From JBEKIK01 sp963838495 (GTDB taxonomy: Bacteria > Planctomycetota > Planctomycetia > Pirellulales > Thermoguttaceae), in assembly GCA_963838495.1 (NCBI GenBank), contig CAWIRC010000001.1, positions 2,728,001 through 2,792,000 on the forward strand: a DNA stretch of 64,000 bases. The letters are read 5' to 3'. Below, piece after piece: positions 34,009 through 42,254 of this stretch; positions within the stretch are counted from its first letter, which is position 1; each line of letters starts with the position of its first letter. The notes below the pieces were generated by a model that saw only the letters and a program-made list of their open reading frames with translations, was not told the DNA's origin and made no database searches. Made by a program: the position numbers and the translations under genes.

Positions 34009-34791
34009 ATGGGCCGTATGCATATTTTGGATTTGACTCTGCCCACGCCGGCGGAGAATTTGGCGCTGGACGAAGCGCTCTTGGAAGAAGCCGAAGCGGC
34101 GGCCGGGCCGACGGAAACGCTGCGCTTTTGGGAACCGGCGCAATACATGGCGGTCGTGGGACGCTCCTCGCGCGTCGATGCGGAAGTGTATCAAGACGTA
34201 TGCCGGGAATTGGGCATCCCCATCCTGCGGCGCATAAGCGGCGGGGCGGCGATCCTCGCCGGGCCGGGCTGCTTGATGTACAGCCTGGTGCTGGGCTATG
34301 AAAATCGCCCAAAACTCCGCACGATCAACTCGGCGCATAGCTTTGTGCTGGGCAAGATGGCCGATGCGCTGAATTCAATTCTCCCCTCTCCGGGCACCGA
34401 ACGAAGTTTGGTCGGGAGAGGCACCCAGAGGGTACCCGGGGGTGAGGGCGTGCATTTCTGCGGCACGAGCGATTTGGCCATTGGACACAAAAAATTCTCT
34501 GGCAACAGCATGCGCTGCCGTAAGCGGCATTTTTTGTATCACGGCACGATTTTATACGATTTCCCCCTGGAGAAGATTTCCCGCTGCTTAAAAAATCCCC
34601 CGCGGATGCCGGAATATCGCAACGGCCGCGATCACAACTCATTCATCACAAACCTGCCGGTTCCGCGCGATGAGATTAAGCGGGCGATGATTTCCGCCTG
34701 GAAGGCCGAGGAAGAAACGACAGTCTGGCCCCGGGAACTCACCGCCCGTTTGGCCGCCGAGAAATACGGCAACCCGCAATGGAATGAATAA
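34009..34791 (+). CDS. Lipoate-protein ligase A-like protein with repeat-derived insert
   Basis: 260 residues of the BPL/LplA/LipB fold. Motifs are NLALDEALLEEAE, the RRISGGAAILAGPGCLMYSL substrate loop (as in RRxSGGGAVxHxxG) and FCGTSDLAIGHKKFSGNSMR with the adenylate-binding Lys, followed by LYHGTILYDF. It attaches lipoate or a similar acyl group to carrier proteins, or acts as an octanoyltransferase. Residues ~125-146 (LPSPGTERSLVGRGTQRV, then PGGEG) are encoded by a dispersed palindromic repeat (family E) and interrupt a loop. The start could be ATG 34018. Confidence 0.83.
   Translation: MGRMHILDLTLPTPAENLALDEALLEEAEAAAGPTETLRFWEPAQYMAVVGRSSRVDAEVYQDVCRELGIPILRRISGGAAILAGPGCLMYSLVLGYENRPKLRTINSAHSFVLGKMADALNSILPSPGTERSLVGRGTQRVPGGEGVHFCGTSDLAIGHKKFSGNSMRCRKRHFLYHGTILYDFPLEKISRCLKNPPRMPEYRNGRDHNSFITNLPVPRDEIKRAMISAWKAEEETTVWPRELTARLAAEKYGNPQWNE
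34384..34421. repeat. Repeat family E inside the lipoate-ligase gene
   Basis: CCCTCTCCGGGCACC, then GAACGAAG, then TTTGGTCGGGAGAGG. A near-identical copy in inverted orientation lies at 55203-55240 inside the Hsp70-like gene. It has partial self-complementarity (CCTCTCC with GGGAGAGG) and is in frame here. Confidence 0.8.
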
Positions 34792-34793
34792 CA

Positions 34794-37227
34794 TTATTTA
34801 AAAGTCAATTCGCACACGTCGCCGGCTTTCAGATCCACGGCGACCGCGCCATCGCTTTGTGGATTAAGAATCGCCGCTTGTCCGCCGATTGTTGCCCGGG
34901 CGATTTCATGATTTTTAGGCGGGCGGATTTTGTGGCGGCCGTCTACCAGCGCCTTGAGCGTCGCCGAAGTCGCCCGGCCGTCTTTCCATTGGATATCCAC
35001 TTCCACGCCGCCGCGGGCGCGGAGTCCTGCTACATGGCCGGTGGGCCAGGCCTTGGCGGGCCAGGCGGGCAAGAGGGCGATCTCGCCGGCATGGCTTTGC
35101 AACAGCATCTCCGCGATGCCGGCAGTGCCGCCGAAATTGCCGTCGATCTGGAAGGGCGGGTGGTTGTCGAACAGGTTCGTCAAAGTGGATTTGCCCAGCA
35201 GGGCGAGGAGATTTTCGCGGGCCGCCTGGCCGTCTTGCAGGCGGGCGAAGAAGTTGATGATCCATGCCCGGCTCCATCCGGTATGCCCTCCGCCGTGCGA
35301 GAGGCGGAATTCGAGCGATTTTCGGGCGGCCTGGGCCAATTCCGGAGTGCCGTGCAGGGTGATCTGCCGGCCGGGATGCAGGGCAAACAAGTGCGACATG
35401 TGCCTGTGACCCGGGTCGGCCTCGGCGAACTCGTGGGCCCATTCCATCAATCGGCCATCCGAGGCGATTTGAGGCCCGAGCAGGTTTTCCCGCGCCTGGT
35501 CCGCGCGCTTTACCAGATCGTCGTCAATATCCAAAATTCCGGAGGCCTCGGAAAAGTTGGTCAGCAGATCCCAAATTATTTCCTGGTCCATGGTCGGGCC
35601 CATGCTGATGCCGGCTTTTTTGCCGTCGGGCGCGATAAAGGCGTTTTCCGGCGAGTTGACCGGGCCGGAAACTAGTTTGCCGGTCTTGGGGTCTTTGACC
35701 AACCAGTCCAGATAAAACTCGACGGATTCTTTCATTATCGGGTATGCGCGCTTGAGGAATTCGCGGTCGCCGGTATAGAGATAATGTTCCCAGAGATGTT
35801 GATCCAGCCACGCGCCTGCCGCCGGGAACAATCCCCACGACGGACCTTCGCCCGGCGAGGTGAAGCCCCACACGTTCGTGATCGTGTGCACCACCCAACC
35901 ATGGGCGTCGTAATGCACCTTGGCCGTTTTGGCGCCGGGTACGCGGAGCGAGTCGATAAACTCATAAAGCGGCTGGAAGCACTCGGAAAGATTGGTCGAA
36001 TCGACCGGCCAGTAGTTCATCTGCAGGTTGATATTGACGTGATAATCGCCGTTCCAAGGCGTTTTCACGCCTTCCGCCCAAAGCCCTTGCAAGTTGGCGG
36101 GCAGGTTGCCGGGCCGGGAACTGCTTATAAGCAGGTAGCGGCCGAACTGAAAATAAAGAGCGGCCAACTGCGGGTCGTCTTTCCCGGCCTGCACCTGTTT
36201 AAGGCGTTCGTCGGTGGGCCAATCGGCGGCAGCGGTGCAGCCCAAATCCAGTTCCACGCGGCGGAAAAGTTTTTGATAATCGGCCAGGTGCGACTTCAGC
36301 AGGTCGGCGTAGGATTTCGCAGCCGCGGCGGCCAGTTGGGCGGCGATTTTTGGTTCCGGCGGATCGCCGCGATAATCGGGCGGCTGTAACTTGTAATCCG
36401 TCCCGGCGGCGAGCAGAAGCATTGCGCGTATCGGCGCCCTCGACGCGCAATTCGTCGCCGTCAATGCCGTGCTTTCCGCCTTCGCATATCGCCCGAACCC
36501 GGACGGTGTATTTCATTCCCGAGTCGCCTTCCCGGCCGTCGCTTAACTGGCCGCGCATGACAAGATCATCCTGGCCTTGGGCTCGGGTAGTGGAACGTTC
36601 GGGCCGGGAAAGAGCCGCCGTGAAACTAATTCTGCCAGGCTTGTCGCAGCTTAAGCGCACGACCAACACCTGGTCGGGCGCGCTGGAAAATACTTCGCGT
36701 GTAAAGGTCGCGTCGCCCTGCCGATAACTAACTTTGACCACGGCGGAATCCAGGTCCAACTGGCGGCGATAATCGTCAACCTCGACAGGTCCGTCGAATT
36801 TAAGCGTCAACTCGCCCAGGGTTTGGTACGAGCCGTAACGTGGTCCGCTGGAACCGGGGCCCTTGCACTTCAATTTTTTATTGGTCAACTCGTTTGCTTC
36901 GGCATATTTTTCATCGAAAAGCAAGCGGCGGATCTCGCCGAGGGCGGGCAGGGCCTCGGGATTGTCGCTATCCTGCGGGCCGCCCGACCACAGGCTGTTC
37001 TCGTTAAGCTGCAATCGTTCTTCCTTGACGCCGCCAAAAAGCATAGCACCCAGGCGGCCGTTTCCGACGGGCAGGGCCTCGACCCATCGCTTGGCCGGTT
37101 GGCGATACCACAGTACCATGCCGCCGGCCGCATCGTCGGCCATGGCCAATCCGCCGGTAAATGCCGATACGATAATGAACAAGCCCAAAAAATGCCGTTT
37201 TCTTTTTGTCAAAAACAGGCGTAACAT
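34794..37227 (-). CDS. Glycoside hydrolase family 95 (alpha-L-fucosidase type), frameshifted
   Basis: About 810 residues, the usual GH95 length, split at about 36440-36450 where one extra base follows GGCGCCGATACG. The N-terminal part has a signal peptide (LFIIVSAFTGGLAMA) and GH95 motifs YRQPAKRWVEALPVGNGRLG and LQLNENSLWSGGP. The C-terminal part has NLQGLWAEGVKTPWNGDYHV then NINLQMNYW (Asn pair of the active site), MDQEIIWDLL (candidate catalytic Glu) and PPFQIDGNFGGTAGIAEM (Asp). It is expected to release alpha-1,2-fucose from glycans after export. No sulfatase or transporter neighbours are present. Confidence 0.88.
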
Positions 37228-37475
37228 AGGCCAACCTCCCGGCAGATCAATCGAATTAAAATGTTTAAACGTGTTTTTTCCTGAGTTTCAGCATTTTAAC
37301 AGTATAATGTTTTCCAGGCTCACTGCCTAATCAATTAATCCTCCCCGATCTAACCCGTCGGCATTATTCGCGCCGGAAGATTAAGGTGGTATCCTTGCGG
37401 AAGTTAAACGTCTGATTATAGAATTGGGGCTGCGCCTGATCCGCCGCTTTAACAAACGTGTATAAATGGCCGGAT

Positions 37476-38597
37476 ATGCCGCGAAAAGCAACACTACCGC
37501 CGGAAGTCGCCGAATTCGCCCCGGGCGCCATGCCCGGCGGCTGGTGGCACGAGTCTGACAACGGCGAGCGGATCGTTTGCGATCTTTGCCCGCGTGGTTG
37601 CGTGTTGCGGCCGGGTGATCGGGGATTCTGCTTTGTCCGCGAGAACCGCGGCGGGCAGATCGTTTCCACCGCCTACGGCCGGAGCACAGGGTTTTGCGTG
37701 GACCCCATCGAAAAAAAACCCTTAAACCAGTTCTTTCCCGGCACGGCGGTGTTGTCGTTCGGCACGGCGGGCTGCAACCTGGGCTGCACCTTTTGCCAGA
37801 ATTGGACGATGTCGCGATCGCGCGACGTGGAGGCCGCCTGCGAAACCGCCGCACCCGCGACCATCGCCCGGGCGGCCGCGCGGTTGGGCTGCCGCAGCGT
37901 GGCGTTCACCTACAACGATCCGATCATCTGGGCCGAGTACGCCATCGACACGGCCAAGGCCTGCCGGCTCTCCGGCGTCAAAACCGTGGCGGTCACGTCG
38001 GGCTACATCGGCGAAACGGCCCGGGCGGCATTTTACGAACAGATGGACGCGGCCAACGTCGATCTCAAAGGTTTTTCCGAGGATTTTTACCGACAATACT
38101 GCGCGGGCCGATTGCAGCCGGTCCTGGATACGCTCCGCTGGATCGCCCGGGAAAGCAAGGTCTGGCTGGAGATCACCAATCTCATCATCCCCCGGGCCAA
38201 CGATTCGCCCGAGGAAATCAAACGCATGTGCCAATGGATTGTCGAGCAGTTGGGGCCGGACGTGCCCTTGCATTTTTCCGCGTTTCATCCGGACTTCAAG
38301 CTCACCGACCGCGGACCCACGCCGTTCGGCTCGCTGGTTGCGGCCTATGATATCGCCCGCCGGGCCGGAATACGCTATATTTATACGGGCAACGTCATCG
38401 ACCAGGAGCGGCAACATACGTACTGCCCGGGCTGCGGCCGGGCGGTCATCGAACGCAGCGGCTATGACATATTGAGTTACGCCATCAATTCCGGCCGGTG
38501 CATGTTTTGCCAAATGCCCATTGCCGGCCGCTACGAAGATGCGCCCGGCAATTGGGGCGCCCGCCGCTTGCCGGTGCGGATCGCCGATTACGAATAA
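37476..38597 (+). CDS. amrS: AmmeMemoRadiSam system radical SAM enzyme
   Basis: About 373 residues (alternative GTG start at 37458). The iron-sulfur motif is CNLGCTFC (Cys100, 104 and 107) in the context SFGTAGC then FCQNW. Upstream cysteine-rich motifs (VCDLCPRGC) and a C-terminal CPGCGRAVIERSGYD then CMFC knuckle fit the AmrS subfamily related to pyruvate-formate-lyase activating enzymes. VAFTYNDPIIWAEYA and LHFSAFHPDFKL are family signatures. The reaction is not established. It is followed 135 bp later by the AMMECR1-MEMO fusion gene, with which it forms the named three-part system. Confidence 0.92.
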   Translation: MPRKATLPPEVAEFAPGAMPGGWWHESDNGERIVCDLCPRGCVLRPGDRGFCFVRENRGGQIVSTAYGRSTGFCVDPIEKKPLNQFFPGTAVLSFGTAGCNLGCTFCQNWTMSRSRDVEAACETAAPATIARAAARLGCRSVAFTYNDPIIWAEYAIDTAKACRLSGVKTVAVTSGYIGETARAAFYEQMDAANVDLKGFSEDFYRQYCAGRLQPVLDTLRWIARESKVWLEITNLIIPRANDSPEEIKRMCQWIVEQLGPDVPLHFSAFHPDFKLTDRGPTPFGSLVAAYDIARRAGIRYIYTGNVIDQERQHTYCPGCGRAVIERSGYDILSYAINSGRCMFCQMPIAGRYEDAPGNWGARRLPVRIADYE

Positions 38598-38680
38598 AAA
38601 TAATCGAAGGTGCCCTGAAATCGATGTTTAACTCCCCCTGAATACACGGGTGGCTTAAAACGTAAAAAAACTTCACAAGG

Positions 38681-38702
38681 CCCCCGGTGTATTCACCGGG
38701 GG
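38681..38702. repeat. REP family A palindrome, copy 3
   Basis: CCCCCGGTG, loop TATT, CACCGGGGG, between amrS and the amrA-amrB gene. A degenerate relative (TCCCCCTGAATACACGGGTG) lies at 38633-38652. Confidence 0.85.
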
Positions 38703-38732
38703 CTAAATTCATGTACTTTTCCCGGTGTTCAC

Positions 38733-40184
38733 ATGACAACTTCTCAAAATAATCAAGACGAAAAGCCAAAACTTAGCACGGAAGAAGAACAGCGGCTGTT
38801 TCGGGCGACGGGGCGGCGGGTGGCGGCGGTGGTCGAAATGTCGCGGCCGGAACGCCTTGAACATGAGTTGGCCGAAACGGCCGATCTGCCGGTATACGGG
38901 GCGTTCGTGAGCCTTAAGCGGGAAGGCCAATTGCGTTCCTGCTGCGGTTATCTCAGTCCCACCGCCACGCTGGCCGAGGCCGTCGGCCACGCGGCCGACC
39001 GGGCGGCCAAGGACGATCCCCGCTTCCCGCCCATCTATCCGGAGGAACTGGATTCTTTGGATATGGAAGTCTGGCTTCTGTGGGGGCCGGAGGAAGTAAC
39101 CGCCCGGGGCGAAGACCGCGTGCGGGAAGTGACCATCGGCGTGCACGGTCTGCAAATTTCCCGCGGCTCGAACCGGGGCCTGCTTTTGCCGGGCGTGGCC
39201 GTGGAACACCATTTCGATGCCCGCACGTTTTTGCAGCAGACCTGCCTCAAAGCCGGATTGCCCCGCGACGCCTGGCTCAGCGACGACACGAAACTCATGC
39301 GCTTCGAGGGTTACGCGATTCGCGGCCGCTTGTCCGCGCGCAAGGCAAAAGAAACCATGAAAAAGGAAGAAATGAAGGATCGCCAGCCGGCCGTGGCCGG
39401 CGCTTTCTATCCCGCCAATCCATCCCAAGTCGAAGTCTTGTTGGATGGGATGCTCGCCGAACCTTGCCGCAAGGAGACCTGGGCCGGGGCCATGGTTCCG
39501 CACGCGGGCTGGGTTTATTCGGGCCGCCTGGCCGCGCGGGTGTGGCAGCGCCTGCAAATCCCCTCGCAGGTGATCATCTTCTGCCCCAAGCATCGCCCGG
39601 GCGGGGCGCAGTGGGCCGTGGCACCGCATCGGCGCTGGCTCTTTCCCGGCGGCCAGTTGGACGGCGACGCCGATCTGGCCCTGCAATTGTCCGCGGGCGT
39701 GGACGACCTGGAACTGGACGCCGCGGCCCACAGCCAGGAACACGCCATCGAGGTGCAGTTGCCGATCTTGGCCCGCCTGGCCCCGCAGGCCAAAGTGGTG
39801 GGCATAACCATCGGCGGCGGCGACGATCTCCCCGCCTTGCAGCGCTTTGCCGCGCAGTTGGCCGGCGTACTCAGCGACATGCCCCAGCGCCCGTTGCTGA
39901 TTATATCCAGCGACATGAACCACTTTGCCAGCGACAGCGAGAATCGCATCCTCGACCGCATCGCCCTGGACGCCATCGAGACGCTCGATCCGGCGCACGT
40001 CTTCCAAACCGTCAGGATGCACGGCATCAGCATGTGCGGGATGCAGCCCTGCGTGATCGTGATGGAAACCCTGCGCAAACTTGGCTCGCTAACGCGCTGC
40101 GAACTGGTGGGCTACGCCACCAGCGCCGACGCCGACGGACCAAAGAACCGCGTGGTGGGCTACGCGGGAATGCTCTTTGGATAA
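38733..40184 (+). CDS. AMMECR1-MEMO fusion protein (AmmeMemoRadiSam A and B)
   Basis: 483 residues. Residues ~18-200 are AMMECR1-like: LPVYGAFVSLKREGQLRSCC (the LRGCIG-type motif reads LRSCCG), DPRFPPIYPEELDSLDMEVW, and GRGLLLPGVAVEH-like GLLLPGVAVEHHFDA. A short Lys/Glu linker (~203-216) leads to a MEMO domain (218-483). Candidate metal ligands are all present: His257 in MVPHAGWVYSG, His287 in FCPKHRPGG and Cys435 in ISMCGMQPC, plus SSDMNHF. This fold is related to extradiol dioxygenases. It is encoded next to amrS; the joint function of the system is unknown. Confidence 0.92.
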   Translation: MTTSQNNQDEKPKLSTEEEQRLFRATGRRVAAVVEMSRPERLEHELAETADLPVYGAFVSLKREGQLRSCCGYLSPTATLAEAVGHAADRAAKDDPRFPPIYPEELDSLDMEVWLLWGPEEVTARGEDRVREVTIGVHGLQISRGSNRGLLLPGVAVEHHFDARTFLQQTCLKAGLPRDAWLSDDTKLMRFEGYAIRGRLSARKAKETMKKEEMKDRQPAVAGAFYPANPSQVEVLLDGMLAEPCRKETWAGAMVPHAGWVYSGRLAARVWQRLQIPSQVIIFCPKHRPGGAQWAVAPHRRWLFPGGQLDGDADLALQLSAGVDDLELDAAAHSQEHAIEVQLPILARLAPQAKVVGITIGGGDDLPALQRFAAQLAGVLSDMPQRPLLIISSDMNHFASDSENRILDRIALDAIETLDPAHVFQTVRMHGISMCGMQPCVIVMETLRKLGSLTRCELVGYATSADADGPKNRVVGYAGMLFG

Positions 40185-40306
40185 AGGAAAGCGTTTAATG
40201 GAATAACTCGGGTTTTCGGCATGCCCAGTCTGCTTGACGTTATATTTTTTGTCATATATAATTATATTGTAGATGCGTTGATTAAATCGATTCATGGAGA
40301 AAAGAG

Positions 40307-40513
40307 ATGATTGACTTTCATCTGGAATATCTGGTTGATGGACAGAACCGGAAGAAAGCGGTGGTGTTACCGTTTTCAGAATGGAAAGCGCTGATGGAGG
40401 AACTGGACGAACTCGATGACATCCGCGCTTACGATCAAGCCAAAGAAAATCCCTCAGAAGTAATTCCTCTTGACGATTGCATTAGGGAGTTACAATCCGG
40501 AGAAGGGAATTGA
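40307..40513 (+). CDS. Putative antitoxin of a RelBE/ParDE-type module
   Basis: 68 residues: an N-terminal beta-rich part (FHLEYLVDGQNRKKAVVLPF) then a helical acidic tail (WKALMEELDELDDIRAYDQA). Size, acidity and a four-base overlap with a RelE-like gene fit an antitoxin. ATG 40307 has GAGAAAAGAG just upstream. No close match to Phd or RelB DNA-binding motifs is obvious, so the family is uncertain. Confidence 0.7.
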   Translation: MIDFHLEYLVDGQNRKKAVVLPFSEWKALMEELDELDDIRAYDQAKENPSEVIPLDDCIRELQSGEGN

Positions 40514-40746
40514 CGTACCGGGTTTTTATTCAACGCTCCGCTCAAAGACATCTCGCGAAAATTCCCAATCCCAATCGCGACCGGATTATTCAATCCATGC
40601 GCAAATTGGAAATCAATCCCAGACCGATGGGATCAAAAAAACTAACTGGTAGAAATGCATGGCGCATACGCGCCGGCGACTATCGTGTAATTTATGAAAT
40701 CTACGACGATCGATTGGTCGTAATTGTAATCGCCATTGGCCATTGA
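40510..40746 (+). CDS. RelE/ParE-family toxin
   Basis: 78 residues from TTG 40510 overlapping the antitoxin stop (TTGA). The RelE fold signature is clear: YRVFIQRSAQRHLAKIP at the N-terminus, then GSKKLTGRNAWRIRAGDYRV and IYEIYDDRLVVIVIAIGH. RelE toxins cleave mRNA on the ribosome, and ParE toxins target gyrase. The Arg/Lys-rich core favours the RelE side. Co-transcribed with the upstream antitoxin. Confidence 0.85.
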   Translation: MTYRVFIQRSAQRHLAKIPNPNRDRIIQSMRKLEINPRPMGSKKLTGRNAWRIRAGDYRVIYEIYDDRLVVIVIAIGH

Positions 40747-40787
40747 AGAGAAATATATAATCGATGATCCGGCGGCCTGTACCGCCG

Positions 40788-41132
40788 CTACTTTAGAATG
40801 ATCCCGATCGAGGCCGCCCGGACGATCATGGCCTGCTTGAAGTATTGGAAGCGATGTCTGACGGGTTTTTTTCTGGCCCATTGAAAGGTGCTGTCAACCA
40901 TGTCGGCCGGCAGGGTTCCCCTGTTGACCTTGATCAGCAGGTCATCTATGAAGCCCCCTTCTTCGATTAAGGTGGTGTGCAGGGCGGCTTTCATAGTGGC
41001 TGCGTCCAAGCGCGTGGAGCCCGCTAGAATCGACGCCGGTTGCGTAGAGGCCGATTGCGTCGATGCTGAAATCCAAGTAAAACAAGCTAGCACTGCTAGT
41101 ATTAAAACGATTTTTGTGCAAGTCCGGAACAT
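40788..41132 (-). CDS. Small secreted hypothetical protein
   Basis: About 114 residues from ATG 41132. Signal peptide TCTKIVLILAVLACFTWISA, then a Ser/Thr/Ala/Gln stretch (STQSASTQPAS). The mature part is TMKAALHTTLIEEGGFIDDL then KVNRGTLPADMVDSTFQWAR, with a tyrosine-containing basic tail. The latter pattern is seen in small planctomycete hypothetical proteins. No function is known. Confidence 0.6.
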   Translation of the reverse strand: MFRTCTKIVLILAVLACFTWISASTQSASTQPASILAGSTRLDAATMKAALHTTLIEEGGFIDDLLIKVNRGTLPADMVDSTFQWARKKPVRHRFQYFKQAMIVRAASIGIILK

Positions 41133-41319
41133 GGTTCGATTCCCGGGGTGAGAAAATTGCGATATCGCCCAGAAAAGCCGGATACTTTTAACTAAAACCA
41201 CCAGCCGACGCAAGGGCGATTTTTCAAGGCAAGCCATGCAGGGCGCCATTTAGAGGACATCGCCAGGGCAGTCGCAAGAACAAACCGGGCATATTTATCT
41301 ATCGATTTAAAGCGAAATT

Positions 41320-41886
41320 TCACCATAAAAATGGAACAAGGGCTTTGGTGTTTTTTTTATATTCTTGATATTCCGCGGGAAAATGCCTTATCATCAAATC
41401 TTCCTCCAGTCTGATCCGCATCAGGAATTTCACTAAAAAAACCGCAAGACTTATAAATCCCCCCAGCTTTCCAATTTCCAATGCCAAACTCAGAAGCATT
41501 AATAAAAGACCGGTATAAATCGGATGGCGAACTATTTTATACGGACCGCTTCGAACAAGTTCGTGACCTTTTTTAAAATCCAGAGTAAAGCTCCAATTCC
41601 CGGCAAGATTTTTCCGCGCCCAAATGCAAACCACAAGCCCTAACGCGCACATTGCCATGCCGGTAATGCCGGAGGCCAATGAATCTTTTACCAACACCGC
41701 CGAGAGATAAAACCAATCCGGCTTGATCAATACTGCAAAGGCTGCGAAAGAAAAAAATTTATCAATAAAATTTACCGCCGATTGGGGTTTCTCGGATGCG
41801 GGCTTTTGCGAAAAAGAACTGGCAAACCAATAAATCACATAAATCAGCCAGCATAAAGTAATAAACATGCCGGATACGATATTCAT
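41320..41886 (-). CDS. Isoprenylcysteine carboxyl methyltransferase-like membrane protein
   Basis: 188 residues with about five membrane helices. The C-terminal ICMT/PEMT signature is present: ELVRSGPYKIVRHPIYTGLL followed by RIRLEEDLMIRHFPAEYQEY (SAM- and metal-free lipid-facing site; the R-H-P and E-E motifs bind SAM). Bacterial members methylate isoprenoid or phospholipid-type substrates, mostly undefined. No neighbour suggests the target. Confidence 0.83.
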   Translation of the reverse strand: MNIVSGMFITLCWLIYVIYWFASSFSQKPASEKPQSAVNFIDKFFSFAAFAVLIKPDWFYLSAVLVKDSLASGITGMAMCALGLVVCIWARKNLAGNWSFTLDFKKGHELVRSGPYKIVRHPIYTGLLLMLLSLALEIGKLGGFISLAVFLVKFLMRIRLEEDLMIRHFPAEYQEYKKNTKALVPFLW

Positions 41887-42182
41887 AGTTTTATCACTTC
41901 AAAATAATCGCAAAAAAGTCGTTTCGGCGTCAATCTTGCGCACTCCAGGGCTAAAAACCTACATGACAATTTAACCTTTTACAACACATGCGCCCTTTAG
42001 GAACGGCAGTTCTCTTGGCCCAAAACCAACGCCTGCGAATGCTAAGCGCTCGATACCAGGGGCTTTACCTTCAATCCCAGCGCCACCTCACCCGTCTTTC
42101 GAGTGGTTTGCTTGCACCATGGGTTTTTACATGCGACAATTTGATAACCCCAGTCGGCCGGATGTAATCACACCTACTTGGG
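41887..42182. other. Divergent intergenic region, no gene seen
   Basis: About 300 bp between divergent genes, so promoters for both must lie here. It contains no recognised repeat or structured RNA. The GC-rich middle part (42000-42110) has no coding character in either strand. Confidence 0.4.
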
Positions 42183-42254
42183 ATGAATTCCAATTCCCGC
42201 ACATCCGCTCGCATGGTCACACCTGATATTTACACTAGCCTGAGGAGACTAAAC

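Noticed and set aside
40307..40746. Toxin-antitoxin pair as part of a defence island
   Set aside because: No other defence genes are nearby; it is an ordinary small RelBE-like module.
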